In this document: positions 36,542-46,336 of the stretch, in pieces
How positions within the stretch are numbered: position 1 is the stretch's first letter
Layout: each line of letters begins with the position of its first letter
From: Acetobacter estunensis
GTDB taxonomy: Bacteria; Pseudomonadota; Alphaproteobacteria; Acetobacterales; Acetobacteraceae
DNA length: 64,000 bases
Assembly (NCBI RefSeq): GCF_019083805.1
Contig: NZ_JAHRDV010000003.1
Span: 1-64,000 of the forward strand
Reading direction: 5' to 3'
Translations under genes and position numbers: made by a program
The notes under the pieces: generated by a model
Seen by the model: only the letters and a program-made list of their open reading frames with translations
The model's database searches: none
What the model was told of the DNA's origin: nothing

Positions 36542-37456
36542 ATGAAGTCTCGTTCCACCACGACTTTTGCCGCTGTGGCCATTGCCCTGTCTCTCTTCTC
36601 CGGTATCGCGCAAGCGCGCCCCGGCGAAGGAGGATCGATGGGCAGCCGGGGAAGTCGCACATGGTCGGCCCCTGCTCCCACGCGCACATCTCCCTATGGC
36701 GCAGCCCCAATGGAACGCTCCATCGCCCCGCGTTACGGAATGCCGGGCCAGTCCGCGCCCCGTTATGGCAACGCGCCGATGATGGGCCAGTCGCGTCATC
36801 CTTTCCTGACCGGCTTTATGGGCGGCATGCTGGGAGCGGGTGTGTTCGGTCTTCTGTCCGGGCATGGTTTCCTCGGTGGCGTGCATGGACTGTTCGGGTT
36901 TGTCGGGCTGCTGCTCCAGATTTTTCTGGCCGTGATCGTGATCCGCTGGCTGTTCGCGCTCTTCACGCGCAACCGTAATGGCGGCACCGGTTCTGCCGGG
37001 GCGTTTCCTGTGGGAGCCGGGAACTCAAACGGTCGCACAGCGCCTTCCACGCTTCAGATCGGAGCGCAGGACTATCAGGCTTTCCAGACACTGCTGCTGA
37101 ACATTCAGGCCGCATGGAGCCAGCAGAACATCCCCGCATTGCAGGGCATGGCGACACCAGAGATGGTGAGCTATTTCAACCAGCAGCTTGGCGCTCTTGC
37201 CAGTCGGGGCGAACGCAATGTCGTCTCGGACGTACGTTTCCTGCAAGGCGATCTGGCCGAAGCGTGGACTGAAAATGGTTATGATTACGCCACGGTCGCC
37301 ATCCGCTACAGCCTGATCGACCTGACCACGGACATGACCGGTCGTGTAGTGGCGGGAAGCTCCACCGAACCGGTTGTGGTGACGGAACTGTGGACCTTCG
37401 TGCGGCCGTCGTCGGGCGGAGCATGGCTTCTCTCAGCCATCCAGCAGGCCCGCTAA
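36542..37456 (+). CDS. Exported/membrane Tim44-like domain protein
   Basis: A 304-residue protein with a signal peptide (FAAVAIALSLFSGIAQA) and a Gly/Ser/Arg/Pro-rich region of about 70 residues. A hydrophobic stretch, FLTGFMGGMLGAGVFGLLSGHG and then LLLQIFLAVIVIRWLFALF (about residues 95-145), would anchor it; the C-terminal 130 residues form a Tim44-like domain (DYQAFQTLLLNIQAAWSQQN, MATPEMVSYFNQQL). Bacterial members are unassigned, though the family is associated with membrane protein handling. The start ATG is followed by the positively charged n-region. It is convergent with the pseudokinase pair. Confidence 0.82.
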   Translation: MKSRSTTTFAAVAIALSLFSGIAQARPGEGGSMGSRGSRTWSAPAPTRTSPYGAAPMERSIAPRYGMPGQSAPRYGNAPMMGQSRHPFLTGFMGGMLGAGVFGLLSGHGFLGGVHGLFGFVGLLLQIFLAVIVIRWLFALFTRNRNGGTGSAGAFPVGAGNSNGRTAPSTLQIGAQDYQAFQTLLLNIQAAWSQQNIPALQGMATPEMVSYFNQQLGALASRGERNVVSDVRFLQGDLAEAWTENGYDYATVAIRYSLIDLTTDMTGRVVAGSSTEPVVVTELWTFVRPSSGGAWLLSAIQQAR

Positions 37457-37460
37457 TCTT

Positions 37461-37955
37461 TCAAGGCGTTGTCGTCGCTGTCGCTCCCGCTCCGACGGAG
37501 GACGGCGGCGATGCCTCTTCATCGCCCCACTCATCCTGCACAGCCTTGAGGCGGGCCGTCCATTCCGCTTTCTGCCGTGTCATTTGATACTGACGCCACA
37601 GGCGGATACCGAGCATTCCCCCTTCAAAAATGAGCCATGCCAAAGCGGTCGCGCCCCAGCTCAAAATTGAAGTCATGGGATCAGAAAGAATGGCAAAAGC
37701 CGCATCCAGCGTCCCATCAGCGGACCACAACTGATGGAAAGGATGGATCAACGCGGCAAAGGCATAGGGCGCCAGAATCCGCGCCATTTCTTCGCTGCGC
37801 CGAAAATCAAGAATATGAAGTATCAGCACAGGCGCGAGCAGGACTCCGATCAGCAGGGCATAGCCGGGCATCCACGCCAGTGCCGCACCGCAGACCAACC
37901 CATGCCACCACTTCATACCGCCGATCCGGCGCGTTCCCGCTGAAGACGCACTCAC
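37461..37955 (-). CDS. Small integral membrane protein coupled to the pseudokinase
   Basis: A 164-residue protein with hydrophobic segments WWHGLVCGAALAWMPGYAL, LIGVLLAPVLILHIL and ILSWGATALAWLIFEGG, so three or more membrane spans, with a charged cytoplasmic-looking tail (RQYQMTRQKAEWTARL, then acidic and Ser/Thr/Ala-rich). No family is recognised. The preferred start is GTG, whose GTGA overlaps the TGA of the pseudokinase gene; a second GTG 18 nt upstream is possible. This coupling implies the two proteins act together at the membrane. The function is unknown. Confidence 0.75.
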   Translation of the reverse strand: MSASSAGTRRIGGMKWWHGLVCGAALAWMPGYALLIGVLLAPVLILHILDFRRSEEMARILAPYAFAALIHPFHQLWSADGTLDAAFAILSDPMTSILSWGATALAWLIFEGGMLGIRLWRQYQMTRQKAEWTARLKAVQDEWGDEEASPPSSVGAGATATTTP

Positions 37956-39931
37956 AGAATCAGCTCCACACACAATGCGCCAACCATCGCCATCATGCCC
38001 ACCGATGTAGCTATACGTACAATCTCAAGACGGGCACGAGGTGTTATCTCAGGCTTCCAAGTGCGCGTCTGTGCAAGTGAGGCTTCAATGCTTGCCGCTT
38101 CACGTTGCGCCGCCGTCCATTCCTGCTGATCCCGGGTAAGGGCCGCCTTATCGGACAGCAGCTCGTTCATTTTCTGAAGGTCTCCCTCACTCGCTGCAGT
38201 CGCGAGCGCTTCCCCCCGCGCCGTCCGGGTTTTCCGACTGCGCCAGCGTTTCAGGGCTGCGGTCAGATGAGGAAGAAGCTGGCGGCCGACACCCGGCAAC
38301 GGTCCCGTCGTCAACTGCTTTTGAAGACGCGCAAGCAAAAGCAGGTCTGAGGTCCATGACGAGCGATCAGGCATCAGATCGCCAAAATATTCAATGACAC
38401 CACTGCGATGAACAGACGCCACCAGAAAAGCCGTCATATGTGCGTCCAGAAAAGCATTGGAGCCTTGGGGAATGGCTGAGCGTGTGGCGTTGAGCCAATG
38501 AAGAAGGGCCCCAGCGGTGGAAAGACGCTGTTCGATGCATCGTGGCGACAGACAGGACTGGAAATGATTGAAGACATAGGCCAGACGTACAACGGACGTC
38601 GCATCGTCCACCTGCGCTTTTCGGGCCGCCGCCTGCATCTGCTGACATGCCGTGTCCTGAATGGGCACTGAAGAGATCTGACCGAACCGTGCCAGCTTTC
38701 CGCTGCGCAGAATGGTGACAATCGTCGTAGGCACATCGAAGGGAAAAGCCCCGGCACTTTCCATGGCGCTGACCACCAGTTGCCCCAGAGCATCCGGCCA
38801 GAACCACATGCCTCCCCAGAACATGGGCAATGAAGGTTCAAGAAGCGCTACAATCTCCATGAGAACGGAGTTACCCAGCACTCCGTCCTCAGCGAGAATA
38901 ATATCCTTGGCAATCGATGCCAGACGTCCGGCGGTCTGCGTCATCCCCATTTCATGCAGAAGCCAGCGTTCGACGGTTCCGCGCATGAAAAGGTCCGTAA
39001 ACTCCTTGGGATGCAAGGTCGCCCGCCAAGCCAGATCTCGTGTCGTCCTCACCTTCACCGGGCCGACCTGAATGGGGATGGTCGCAACAGGAGTTTTACG
39101 TGCCACATATCCCTTGTGTGCCGCGGCGTTGAGCAAATCGCGCGGCGCTGGCCGGGCTGCCGGATCATCCGCCAGCATGGCCGCAAGCATTGCCCTCGCT
39201 TCGGCCGAAAGGGAAAGGTGTCCTGCGAGTGCTGCAAAACTTCCCTTTGCGAAGCGCTCCTCCAGATTGGCACCCGCCACATCGGCAGCGTAGGATGGAC
39301 ATCCGCTCAGAAGCCATACGGCGACGGCCCCCAGAGCAAACACATCATCTGCGATCGTGCCACGCCCTCGTCCGGCAGGAAAACACAGCACGGACGACAA
39401 CGGTTCGAAACGATCAGGCTGCCAGAAGGCGGACGGTCCGGCTGCGGCCGGACCAAGCCGGACAGGCAACCGCCCCCCCGGATCGAACATGTTATCGGGC
39501 CGAATGGCGCGATGTGTCAGTCCGGCTTCCTTGTAAGCATGTAAAGCGGCAGCAACAGGCTCGATCACGCGCTCAAGAACGGATTTTTCCGTCCACCCAC
39601 CCGTTTCCATCAGGGAAGGACCGGGGGGCGCGTCGCAGACCATCCAGACCGAACCGGAACTGTCATCCACCGCGTGAAGTGTCAGGGTATTGGGTGCCCG
39701 CACGCGGGCGAAAGCTGCGGCATTTTCCCGAGCCGCATGAAAGGCATCCGGCGCCAGAGCCACCAGTTCTGCTGAATGAGATACCTGGTCGCGAACGACG
39801 CACGTCTTGCAATGAGCAAGTTCGGGAGCGGCCTGCTCCGTTTCCACGACATAACGGCCACCGATAACGAGACGTCCGGAAGTCCCGGTTGCAGACAGGT
39901 CGTCCTCTGCAATGTCCTCGTCGTCCGCCAT
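37952..39931 (-). CDS. Membrane-anchored protein pseudokinase
   Basis: A 659-residue protein. Residues 25-275 follow a Ser/Thr kinase fold: HRAIRPDN (residues 140-147) stands where HRDLKPEN is expected, DDVFALGAVAVWLLSG (195-210) is the subdomain IX block, and DDPAARPAPRDLL the XI arginine. The glycine loop, the VAIK lysine, the catalytic Asp and the DFG metal motif are missing. The next 360 residues are helical with no known domain. A hydrophobic segment, ATSVGMMAMVGALCVELIL (about 640-658), would tail-anchor the protein. It lies 84 nt downstream of purA and overlaps the next membrane-protein gene by 4 nt. A scaffold or sensor role is inferred. Confidence 0.78.
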   Translation of the reverse strand: MADDEDIAEDDLSATGTSGRLVIGGRYVVETEQAAPELAHCKTCVVRDQVSHSAELVALAPDAFHAARENAAAFARVRAPNTLTLHAVDDSSGSVWMVCDAPPGPSLMETGGWTEKSVLERVIEPVAAALHAYKEAGLTHRAIRPDNMFDPGGRLPVRLGPAAAGPSAFWQPDRFEPLSSVLCFPAGRGRGTIADDVFALGAVAVWLLSGCPSYAADVAGANLEERFAKGSFAALAGHLSLSAEARAMLAAMLADDPAARPAPRDLLNAAAHKGYVARKTPVATIPIQVGPVKVRTTRDLAWRATLHPKEFTDLFMRGTVERWLLHEMGMTQTAGRLASIAKDIILAEDGVLGNSVLMEIVALLEPSLPMFWGGMWFWPDALGQLVVSAMESAGAFPFDVPTTIVTILRSGKLARFGQISSVPIQDTACQQMQAAARKAQVDDATSVVRLAYVFNHFQSCLSPRCIEQRLSTAGALLHWLNATRSAIPQGSNAFLDAHMTAFLVASVHRSGVIEYFGDLMPDRSSWTSDLLLLARLQKQLTTGPLPGVGRQLLPHLTAALKRWRSRKTRTARGEALATAASEGDLQKMNELLSDKAALTRDQQEWTAAQREAASIEASLAQTRTWKPEITPRARLEIVRIATSVGMMAMVGALCVELIL

Positions 39932-40015
39932 GTAACTCTTTCCCGGTTTGTGAACAAGAAAGAGTTAGCAGCCGGTGCTTAACGGACCGCTTACATCATG
40001 CGATCCGCCGCCAGA

Positions 40016-41305
40016 TCAGGCGTCGAAAGGATCTTTCACCAGAATCGTGTCGTCACGCTCAGGACTTGTCGACAGAAGCGTCACCGGCGCTCCCACCAGT
40101 TCCTCAATGCGACGTACATATTTCACCGCCTGCGCCGGAAGATCCGCCCAACTGCGAGCGCCTTGTGTCGATTCGCCCCAGCCTTCCAGCGTCTCATAAA
40201 CCGGCTTCACACGTGCCTGCGCTGCCGAACCTGCAGGGAAGCGACGGATCACCTCTCCGTCCAGTTCATACCCCACGCACACCTTGATCTCGGCAAGACC
40301 GTCAAGAACATCCAGCTTGGTCAGCGCCAGTCCGTTGACACCGCCGACCTGTGCCGCATGCTTGACCAGCACAGCATCGAACCAGCCGCAACGACGCGGG
40401 CGCCCCGTGACCGTGCCAAACTCATGACCGCGCTCACCCAGCGTCCGTCCCGTTTCATCGAACAGTTCGGAGGGGAACGGCCCCTCACCCACCCGGGTGG
40501 TGTAAGCCTTGGCGATGCCCAGCACGAAACCGGCGGCGTTCGGCCCCATGCCCGAACCGGTTCCGGCGTTGGACGCCACGGTGTTGGAACTCGTCACGAA
40601 GGGATAGGTGCCGTGATCGACATCCAGCATGACGGCCTGCGCGCCCTCGAACAGGATGCGCTTGCCGCCCTTGCGTTCCGCTTCCAGCAGATCGGCCACA
40701 GGCGCCATATAGGGCAACACTTTCGGCGCGATGTCGGTGAGGAAGGCGAGAACTTCCTCCTTTGTGAACTGCTCCGCACCCAGCCCGGCCAGCAAGGTGT
40801 TATGGTGCAGCAGCAGTTCGTCCACCTTCCAGTCCAGTGTCTCCGGCTCGGCCAGATCGCACAGACGGATCGCGCGACGCGCCACCTTGTCCTCATAGGC
40901 CGGACCGATGCCCCGTCCGGTGGTGCCGATCTTGCGATCACCGCGCGCAGCTTCGCGCGCGCGGTCCAACGCGCCATGCAGCGGCAGGATCAGAGGCACG
41001 TTTTCAGCCACCTTCAGGGTTTCGGGAGAAACCGGAAGGCCCTGTGCCTGCACACGTCCAATCTCGGCCAGAAGCGCCTGCGGGTCCACCACCACGCCAT
41101 TGCCGATGATGCCAAGCTTGCCCCGCACCAACCCGGAAGGCAGCAGCGAAAGCTTATAGACCTGATCGCCCACGACAAGCGTGTGACCGGCATTGTGGCC
41201 ACCCTGAAAACGGACCACGACATCGGCGCGGCTCGCCAGCCAATCGACGATCTTGCCTTTACCCTCGTCCCCCCACTGGGTTCCGATTACGGTGACATTG
41301 AACAT
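40016..41305 (-). CDS. purA: Adenylosuccinate synthetase
   Basis: A 429-residue GTP-dependent ligase for the first step from IMP to AMP. Motifs: [20 protein letters not shown] (P-loop and catalytic Asp), [52 protein letters not shown] and [13 protein letters not shown]. The C-terminal [16 protein letters not shown] is normal. It lies in a minus-strand run with pheS, pheT, hisZ upstream and the pseudokinase downstream; gaps of 50-85 nt leave open whether these are one transcript. Confidence 0.97.
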   Translation of the reverse strand: MFNVTVIGTQWGDEGKGKIVDWLASRADVVVRFQGGHNAGHTLVVGDQVYKLSLLPSGLVRGKLGIIGNGVVVDPQALLAEIGRVQAQGLPVSPETLKVAENVPLILPLHGALDRAREAARGDRKIGTTGRGIGPAYEDKVARRAIRLCDLAEPETLDWKVDELLLHHNTLLAGLGAEQFTKEEVLAFLTDIAPKVLPYMAPVADLLEAERKGGKRILFEGAQAVMLDVDHGTYPFVTSSNTVASNAGTGSGMGPNAAGFVLGIAKAYTTRVGEGPFPSELFDETGRTLGERGHEFGTVTGRPRRCGWFDAVLVKHAAQVGGVNGLALTKLDVLDGLAEIKVCVGYELDGEVIRRFPAGSAAQARVKPVYETLEGWGESTQGARSWADLPAQAVKYVRRIEELVGAPVTLLSTSPERDDTILVKDPFDA

Positions 41306-41357
41306 GCGCAGTTTCCCCTGCGGTGAAATTCAGGCCCGGAGGCCGGAGGAGTTGGAA

Positions 41358-42512
41358 TCAAGCGGAGACGAGCGGCACCAGCGTATCGCGTCGGGCGATG
41401 TGAGTGCAGCCAAGACGTTGCGCTTCCCGCTCAGCATCGCTCTCGGCGGCAAGCGCAGCAACCGTGATGTGGCCCTCTTCGCGCAGCCTGCGCGCCTGTG
41501 CCGCATCGGTCCCGAACGGCAGGTAGACACGCGGCGCGACATACACGGGTGGAGCGGCACGAAACACGGCTCCCGGCCGCAATGTAAGACCGCAGGCTGG
41601 CTCATGATCGTTGCTACGATACCGACCGCCACGCCCGAGTTCTTCCTGTGTAGTCAGGGAATAGACCGTCAGGCACACGCCTGTGTGGTATTTCCAGCCA
41701 CGAAACTCCACCGGATCGACGGTAATCTGAATGCCCGGCAGACGCGCACGGATGGCCGCCACCGTTGCCGTCAGCCGGTCACTGAACAGCCGTGCCTGCT
41801 CAGGCAGATGAACTGTCCCGAGCGCTGCCAGCGCCTGTTCGGCATCGCCTGCGGCACTGAGCAATGTAATGAGCGTCTGAGCGATCGCACCGCCATGCTC
41901 GGCTACAGCCGCCGCATCCTTACGGTCTAGCGCATGCATGAGCGCCGTACGGGCGGCCGGAGCCAGACCGGCCTGCTCGATCAGACATGGCACAAGCGGC
42001 GGCATGGTGAGATCGCAGGACAGATCCGCAACGCCCACGCGCCCCAACGCTTCGGCCACCACGCTGACGACCTCAGCATCCGCCTCGGCGCTGTCGGGGC
42101 CCAGCAACTCGATACCCGCCTGTGCGATCTGGCGCGCGTCCTCACCCGCAATATCGTTACTTACCAGCACAACCTGCCCGGCGTAGGACAGGCGCAACGG
42201 ACGAGGCGCATCACGCAGACGTGTCGCCGCAATACGTGCCACCTGCGGCGTGATATCGGGCCTCAGCGCCATCATACGGCGTGTGTCCGGGTCCATCATC
42301 CGAAACGCCTGCTCGGCCAGAGCGGCTCCCGCTCCACCCAGTAGCGTATCCTCGAACTCCAGAAGCGGTGGCTCCACACGCTCGTAACCGTGGCTTGCGA
42401 ACACGGACAGGAGCGCCTGTGTGCCATTGGCCTCCGTCTGAGCGTCAAGCGGGAGACGGTCGGCAAAGCCGGGCGGCAGAAGCGCCGGAGAAGGAAGCTG
42501 ATCGCACGTCAT
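41358..42512 (-). CDS. hisZ: ATP phosphoribosyltransferase regulatory subunit
   Basis: A 384-residue class II aminoacyl-tRNA synthetase-like protein without a functional synthetase. HisZ features: RVEPPLLEFEDTLLGGAG, FRMMDPDTRRMMALRPDITPQVARIAATRL, LSYAGQVVLVS, and the C-terminal RGGRYRSND. Sequence near the N-terminus and the absence of the HisRS anticodon domain distinguish it from HisS. In species with a short HisG, HisZ is the regulatory partner at the first step of histidine synthesis; hisG is not in this window. Start MTCDQLPSPALLP is chosen, as the upstream extension overlaps pheT and is unconserved. It is 49 nt after pheT. Confidence 0.9.
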   Translation of the reverse strand: MTCDQLPSPALLPPGFADRLPLDAQTEANGTQALLSVFASHGYERVEPPLLEFEDTLLGGAGAALAEQAFRMMDPDTRRMMALRPDITPQVARIAATRLRDAPRPLRLSYAGQVVLVSNDIAGEDARQIAQAGIELLGPDSAEADAEVVSVVAEALGRVGVADLSCDLTMPPLVPCLIEQAGLAPAARTALMHALDRKDAAAVAEHGGAIAQTLITLLSAAGDAEQALAALGTVHLPEQARLFSDRLTATVAAIRARLPGIQITVDPVEFRGWKYHTGVCLTVYSLTTQEELGRGGRYRSNDHEPACGLTLRPGAVFRAAPPVYVAPRVYLPFGTDAAQARRLREEGHITVAALAAESDAEREAQRLGCTHIARRDTLVPLVSA

Positions 42513-42561
42513 GCTGCGCTCATACCATTGGCTGGAGTGCGGGTCATGTGCCGAGATGTCC

Positions 42562-45024
42562 TCACGACCGCAATGTCGCGTTAGTCGCCTTGGCAACGGC
42601 GGCCACGACCTTGTTACAAGCGGCTTCAATCTCTCCATCCGTCAGGCTGGCGCCTTTCGGTTGGAGCACCACTTCGACCGCGACCGACTTCTGCCCTTCC
42701 GGCAGCTTGTCGCCTTCATAAACATCGAACAACAACACATTCGCGATCAGGTTGCGTTCCGCGCCCCGGGCCGCACGGAGGACATCGCCCACAGGCGTAT
42801 CTTTTGCGACAACGAAAGCGAAATCGCGGCGCACCGGCTGTAAAGGCGAAAGTTCCGGGGCGGTCTTCTTGCGGCGCTTCGGCTCGGGAATACGATCAAG
42901 GAACACCTCGAACGCCACGACGGGCGCATCAAATCCGGCCTCTTTCAGCAAGGAAGGATGCAGTTCCCCGAAATTGGCCAGCACCATCTTCGGTCCCTGA
43001 CGCAAAACGCCCGAGCGGCCCGGATGATAATAGCCCGGCGCATCGGTGGTCACGCTGAGAGCCTCCGGCGACACCCCCAGAGAAAGCAGCACATCCAGCG
43101 CATCGGCCTTCGCGGCCATGAAGGTCATGGGCTGTCCACCCCCACCGGGCTGACGCGGCGTGTGGCCACTGCGCGCACCTGCGGCAAGAGTGGTCTGGCT
43201 CTCATCCCCGAAAGCCGCTCCGATCTCGAAGAGGGCAACATCCGCCCACCCCCGCGCCGCGTTACGCTGGGCTGCCGCCACAAGACTCGGCAGAGGCGTG
43301 GGACGCATCTGGTCCAGATCGGCCGCGATGGGATTGAGCAGTCGCAGCGATTCCGGTGCCTCCCCGTAGCGGGCGGCGTCCTCGTGCGCGATGAAGGAGA
43401 AGCCGATGGTTTCCATCAGACCGCGTGCTGCGAGCACACGGCGGGCCTTCGCCAGACGTACGCGCCCCGGCGTAAGAGCGATTCCCGGCACGGCGGAACG
43501 CAACGGCAAGGCGACGGGCGGCACCTGATCCAGCCCCTTGATCCGCAGGATTTCCTCGATCAGATCGCATTCGGGTTCGATCTCACGCACTGAATCTTCC
43601 AGCAGCATGCAACGATCCGCAGCAATGGTGGGCGACGGATCGAGGACGACCGACTGGGCGATGTCATTGCGCCATGACGGCACGCTGACAGTGACAGACT
43701 CCGCATCCTGTTGCTCTACCTCGAAGCCGAGATGCCCCAGAATGTCGATGCTCTCCTTGGAGAGCACATTCAGCCCGCCAAGACTTGCCACACGTGCGAA
43801 ACGCAGCCGCGCCGAACGCTGCCAGTGCGGTTCCGCGCCTGCGGACACGACGTCGCTGGCCTCTCCTCCACACAGATCGATCATCATGCGTGTGGCAGCT
43901 TCCAGCGCCGCCACCGGCAGCGCCTGATCCACCCCACGTTCGAAGCGATAACGGGCATCGGAGTTGATGCCCAGACGACGGCCGGTCAGGGCGATACGGA
44001 TGGGATCGAACAGCGCGCATTCCACGAACACGTCCGTCGTGCCGTCGGAAACCTCGGTCTCCGCCCCGCCCATGATGCCTGCAATGGACTGCACTCCAGC
44101 ACCATCCGCAATCACGCAATCTTCGGCCGTGACGATATGGTCCTTGCCATCAAGCGTGCGGACGCTCTCTCCCCCGCCACGACAGACCGTGAGCGTGTCG
44201 CCCTTGATCCGCGCCACATCGAAGACGTGCAGCGGACGTCCAAGATCGAGACAGAACAGATTGGTGATGTCCACCAGTGTGGAAATGGAGCGCAGCCCCA
44301 CGGATTCGAGCCTGTCGCGCAGCCATTGCGGACTGGGTCCGTTCTTCACACCGCGAATGGTGCGTCCCAGCACCCACGGACAGGACTCTGGCCATTCCAG
44401 CTTCCACGACACAGGCGAGGGAAACGTGCCCTCCACCGTCTCGGCCAGAAACGGCTTGAGCTTGCCCAGACCGGCTGCTGCCAGATCGCGCGCAATGCCG
44501 CGCACGGCCAGCGCATCGCCCCGGTTGGGAGTTATGGCGATATCGATGACCGTATCGTCCAGTCCCGCGAAATCGGCATATGACTGACCGGGGAAGGTGT
44601 CCTCCGGCAGTTCGGCAATGCCGTTCGATTCCTCGCCAAGTCCCAGTTCACGCAGCGAGCACAGCATTCCACCACTGGCTTCACCACGGATCTTGCCCGC
44701 CTTGATGGTGATGTCGAGCCCCGGAACATATGTCCCCGGCGGTGCGAAAATGACAGCCAGCCCCGTCCGGGCGTTGGGCGCCCCACAGACGACCTGCACG
44801 TCCTGAAACCCCGGACCGGCATCGACTTTGCACACACGCAGACGATCCGCATTGGGATGTTGCACGGCTTCCACGATGCGAGCGGTCAGGAACGGCTCCA
44901 GCGCCTTGCCACGCTGCTCCACGCTCTCAACCTCAAGGCCGATGCGGTTCAGCGTAGCGCAGATGTCCTCCACCGTGGCGGTGGTGTCGAGATGCTCATG
45001 CAGCCAGGATAGCGTGAACTTCAT
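42562..45024 (-). CDS. pheT: Phenylalanyl-tRNA synthetase beta subunit
   Basis: An 820-residue beta subunit. The order of domains is standard: an N-terminal tRNA-binding OB fold (MKFTLSWLHEHLDTTATVED, then FLTARIVEAVQHPNADRLRVCKVD), B3/B4 editing region (VRGIARDLAAAGLGKL), B5 domain, class II-like core (DLIEEILRIKGLDQVPP, ETIGFSFIAH), and C-terminal ferredoxin-fold anticodon-binding domain (LQPVRRDFAFVVAKDTPVGDV). It forms the alpha2beta2 PheRS with pheS, whose stop lies 3 nt upstream. Confidence 0.97.
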   Translation of the reverse strand: MKFTLSWLHEHLDTTATVEDICATLNRIGLEVESVEQRGKALEPFLTARIVEAVQHPNADRLRVCKVDAGPGFQDVQVVCGAPNARTGLAVIFAPPGTYVPGLDITIKAGKIRGEASGGMLCSLRELGLGEESNGIAELPEDTFPGQSYADFAGLDDTVIDIAITPNRGDALAVRGIARDLAAAGLGKLKPFLAETVEGTFPSPVSWKLEWPESCPWVLGRTIRGVKNGPSPQWLRDRLESVGLRSISTLVDITNLFCLDLGRPLHVFDVARIKGDTLTVCRGGGESVRTLDGKDHIVTAEDCVIADGAGVQSIAGIMGGAETEVSDGTTDVFVECALFDPIRIALTGRRLGINSDARYRFERGVDQALPVAALEAATRMMIDLCGGEASDVVSAGAEPHWQRSARLRFARVASLGGLNVLSKESIDILGHLGFEVEQQDAESVTVSVPSWRNDIAQSVVLDPSPTIAADRCMLLEDSVREIEPECDLIEEILRIKGLDQVPPVALPLRSAVPGIALTPGRVRLAKARRVLAARGLMETIGFSFIAHEDAARYGEAPESLRLLNPIAADLDQMRPTPLPSLVAAAQRNAARGWADVALFEIGAAFGDESQTTLAAGARSGHTPRQPGGGGQPMTFMAAKADALDVLLSLGVSPEALSVTTDAPGYYHPGRSGVLRQGPKMVLANFGELHPSLLKEAGFDAPVVAFEVFLDRIPEPKRRKKTAPELSPLQPVRRDFAFVVAKDTPVGDVLRAARGAERNLIANVLLFDVYEGDKLPEGQKSVAVEVVLQPKGASLTDGEIEAACNKVVAAVAKATNATLRS

Positions 45025-45027
45025 GGA

Positions 45028-46095
45028 TCAGACTCCCTCGTGCAGCAGGGCGGGCGCGAGCGGATCGGTCCCGTAGTGACGCAACCAGCGAACATCGCTT
45101 TCATAGAAGGAACGTAGGTCGGGGATGCCGTTTTTGAGCATCGACAGGCGCTCGATCCCCATACCGAAAGCAAAGCCCTGCCACTCTTTCGGGTCCAGCC
45201 CACAATTGGCCAATACGCGCGGATGCACCATGCCCGAGCCAAGCACTTCCAGCCAGTCACCACCCCCACCGATCTCGCCGGTCTTGCGCGACCAGCCGAT
45301 ATCGACCTCCATCGAAGGCTCGGTGAACGGAAAGTAGGACGCGCGAAAGCGCACCGGCAGTTCCGGCTTGCCGAAGAAGACCCGCAGGAACTCGATCAAT
45401 GTGCCCTTGAGGTGACCGAGCGTGATGCCACGATCGACCACAAGCCCCTCGCATTGATGAAACATGGGCGAATGGGTCGCATCGTGATCAGCGCGGTAGG
45501 TCCGGCCCGGAGCGATGATGCGGATCGGCGGTTCCTGCCCCAGCATCGTGCGTATCTGCACGCCCGAGGTCTGGGTGCGCAGCACACGCGCCCCCTCGCC
45601 TTCTTTGGACGGAAGATAGAACGTGTCGTGGTCGGTGCGGGCGGAATGGTGTTCGGGCGTATTGAGCGCGGAAAAGTTGTGCCAGTCCGTTTCAATGTCG
45701 GGCCCTTCGGCCACGGCAAAACCCATCGCGCCGAAGATGGCCGTGATTTCTTCCACCGCCTGACTGACGGGATGGATGCCACCGCGCGGTGTTTCGACAA
45801 CAGGCAGAGTCACATCCACGCGCTCAGCGATCAGCCGCGCGTCAAGCGCTGCGGCTTCGATCTCACGTCCACGCTCTTCAATAGCGCGGGTCAACTCATC
45901 CCGCAGGCGGTTGAGCTGCGCGCCACGGGTCTTACGCTCTTCGGCATCCATGCGCCCAAGCTGTTTGAGCAGTCCCGTCAGCCGCCCCGATTTGCCGAGA
46001 AAGGCCACCCGGATCGCGTCCCAGCCACGCTGGTCCTGCGCCTCGGCAAGAGCCGCCAGGCACTCCGTACGGAGCGTATCGACATCGTCGCTCAT
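45028..46095 (-). CDS. pheS: Phenylalanyl-tRNA synthetase alpha subunit
   Basis: A 355-residue class II catalytic subunit. N-terminal coiled coil (residues 1-90, rich in Arg/Glu/Leu) binds tRNA; class II motif 2 is in IRIIAPGRTYRADHDATHSPMFHQCEG and motif 3 in GFAFGMGIERLSMLKNGIPD, with GGGDWLEVLGSGMVHPRVL between. Followed immediately by pheT (3 nt). A 241-nt gap separates it from the divergent secreted-protein gene. Confidence 0.97.
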   Translation of the reverse strand: MSDDVDTLRTECLAALAEAQDQRGWDAIRVAFLGKSGRLTGLLKQLGRMDAEERKTRGAQLNRLRDELTRAIEERGREIEAAALDARLIAERVDVTLPVVETPRGGIHPVSQAVEEITAIFGAMGFAVAEGPDIETDWHNFSALNTPEHHSARTDHDTFYLPSKEGEGARVLRTQTSGVQIRTMLGQEPPIRIIAPGRTYRADHDATHSPMFHQCEGLVVDRGITLGHLKGTLIEFLRVFFGKPELPVRFRASYFPFTEPSMEVDIGWSRKTGEIGGGGDWLEVLGSGMVHPRVLANCGLDPKEWQGFAFGMGIERLSMLKNGIPDLRSFYESDVRWLRHYGTDPLAPALLHEGV

Positions 46096-46336
46096 GTGAC
46101 CTCATCCACGTCTGATGCCTCCGGGGTGCGGGAGGCGGGGCCGTCTGCCAAGGGCGGATAGCCGCTTCACGGGCGCGAGAAAACCCCCACACCCAAATCC
46201 CGGCGCGCACCTGATGCGGACACAGCCACCATCGACCGCGTGGAGACAAGGTATTCTTCGCCCCATTCCGGCCCACCCGGGACCGGATCGCACGACTCTC
46301 ATTCCTGCCTTCAATTCCTTTTCAGCACGAGATGAA

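Noticed and set aside
39998..41326. A 442-codon plus-strand frame opposite purA
   Set aside because: purA is complete and canonical on the minus strand; the antisense frame looks like a codon-bias artefact.
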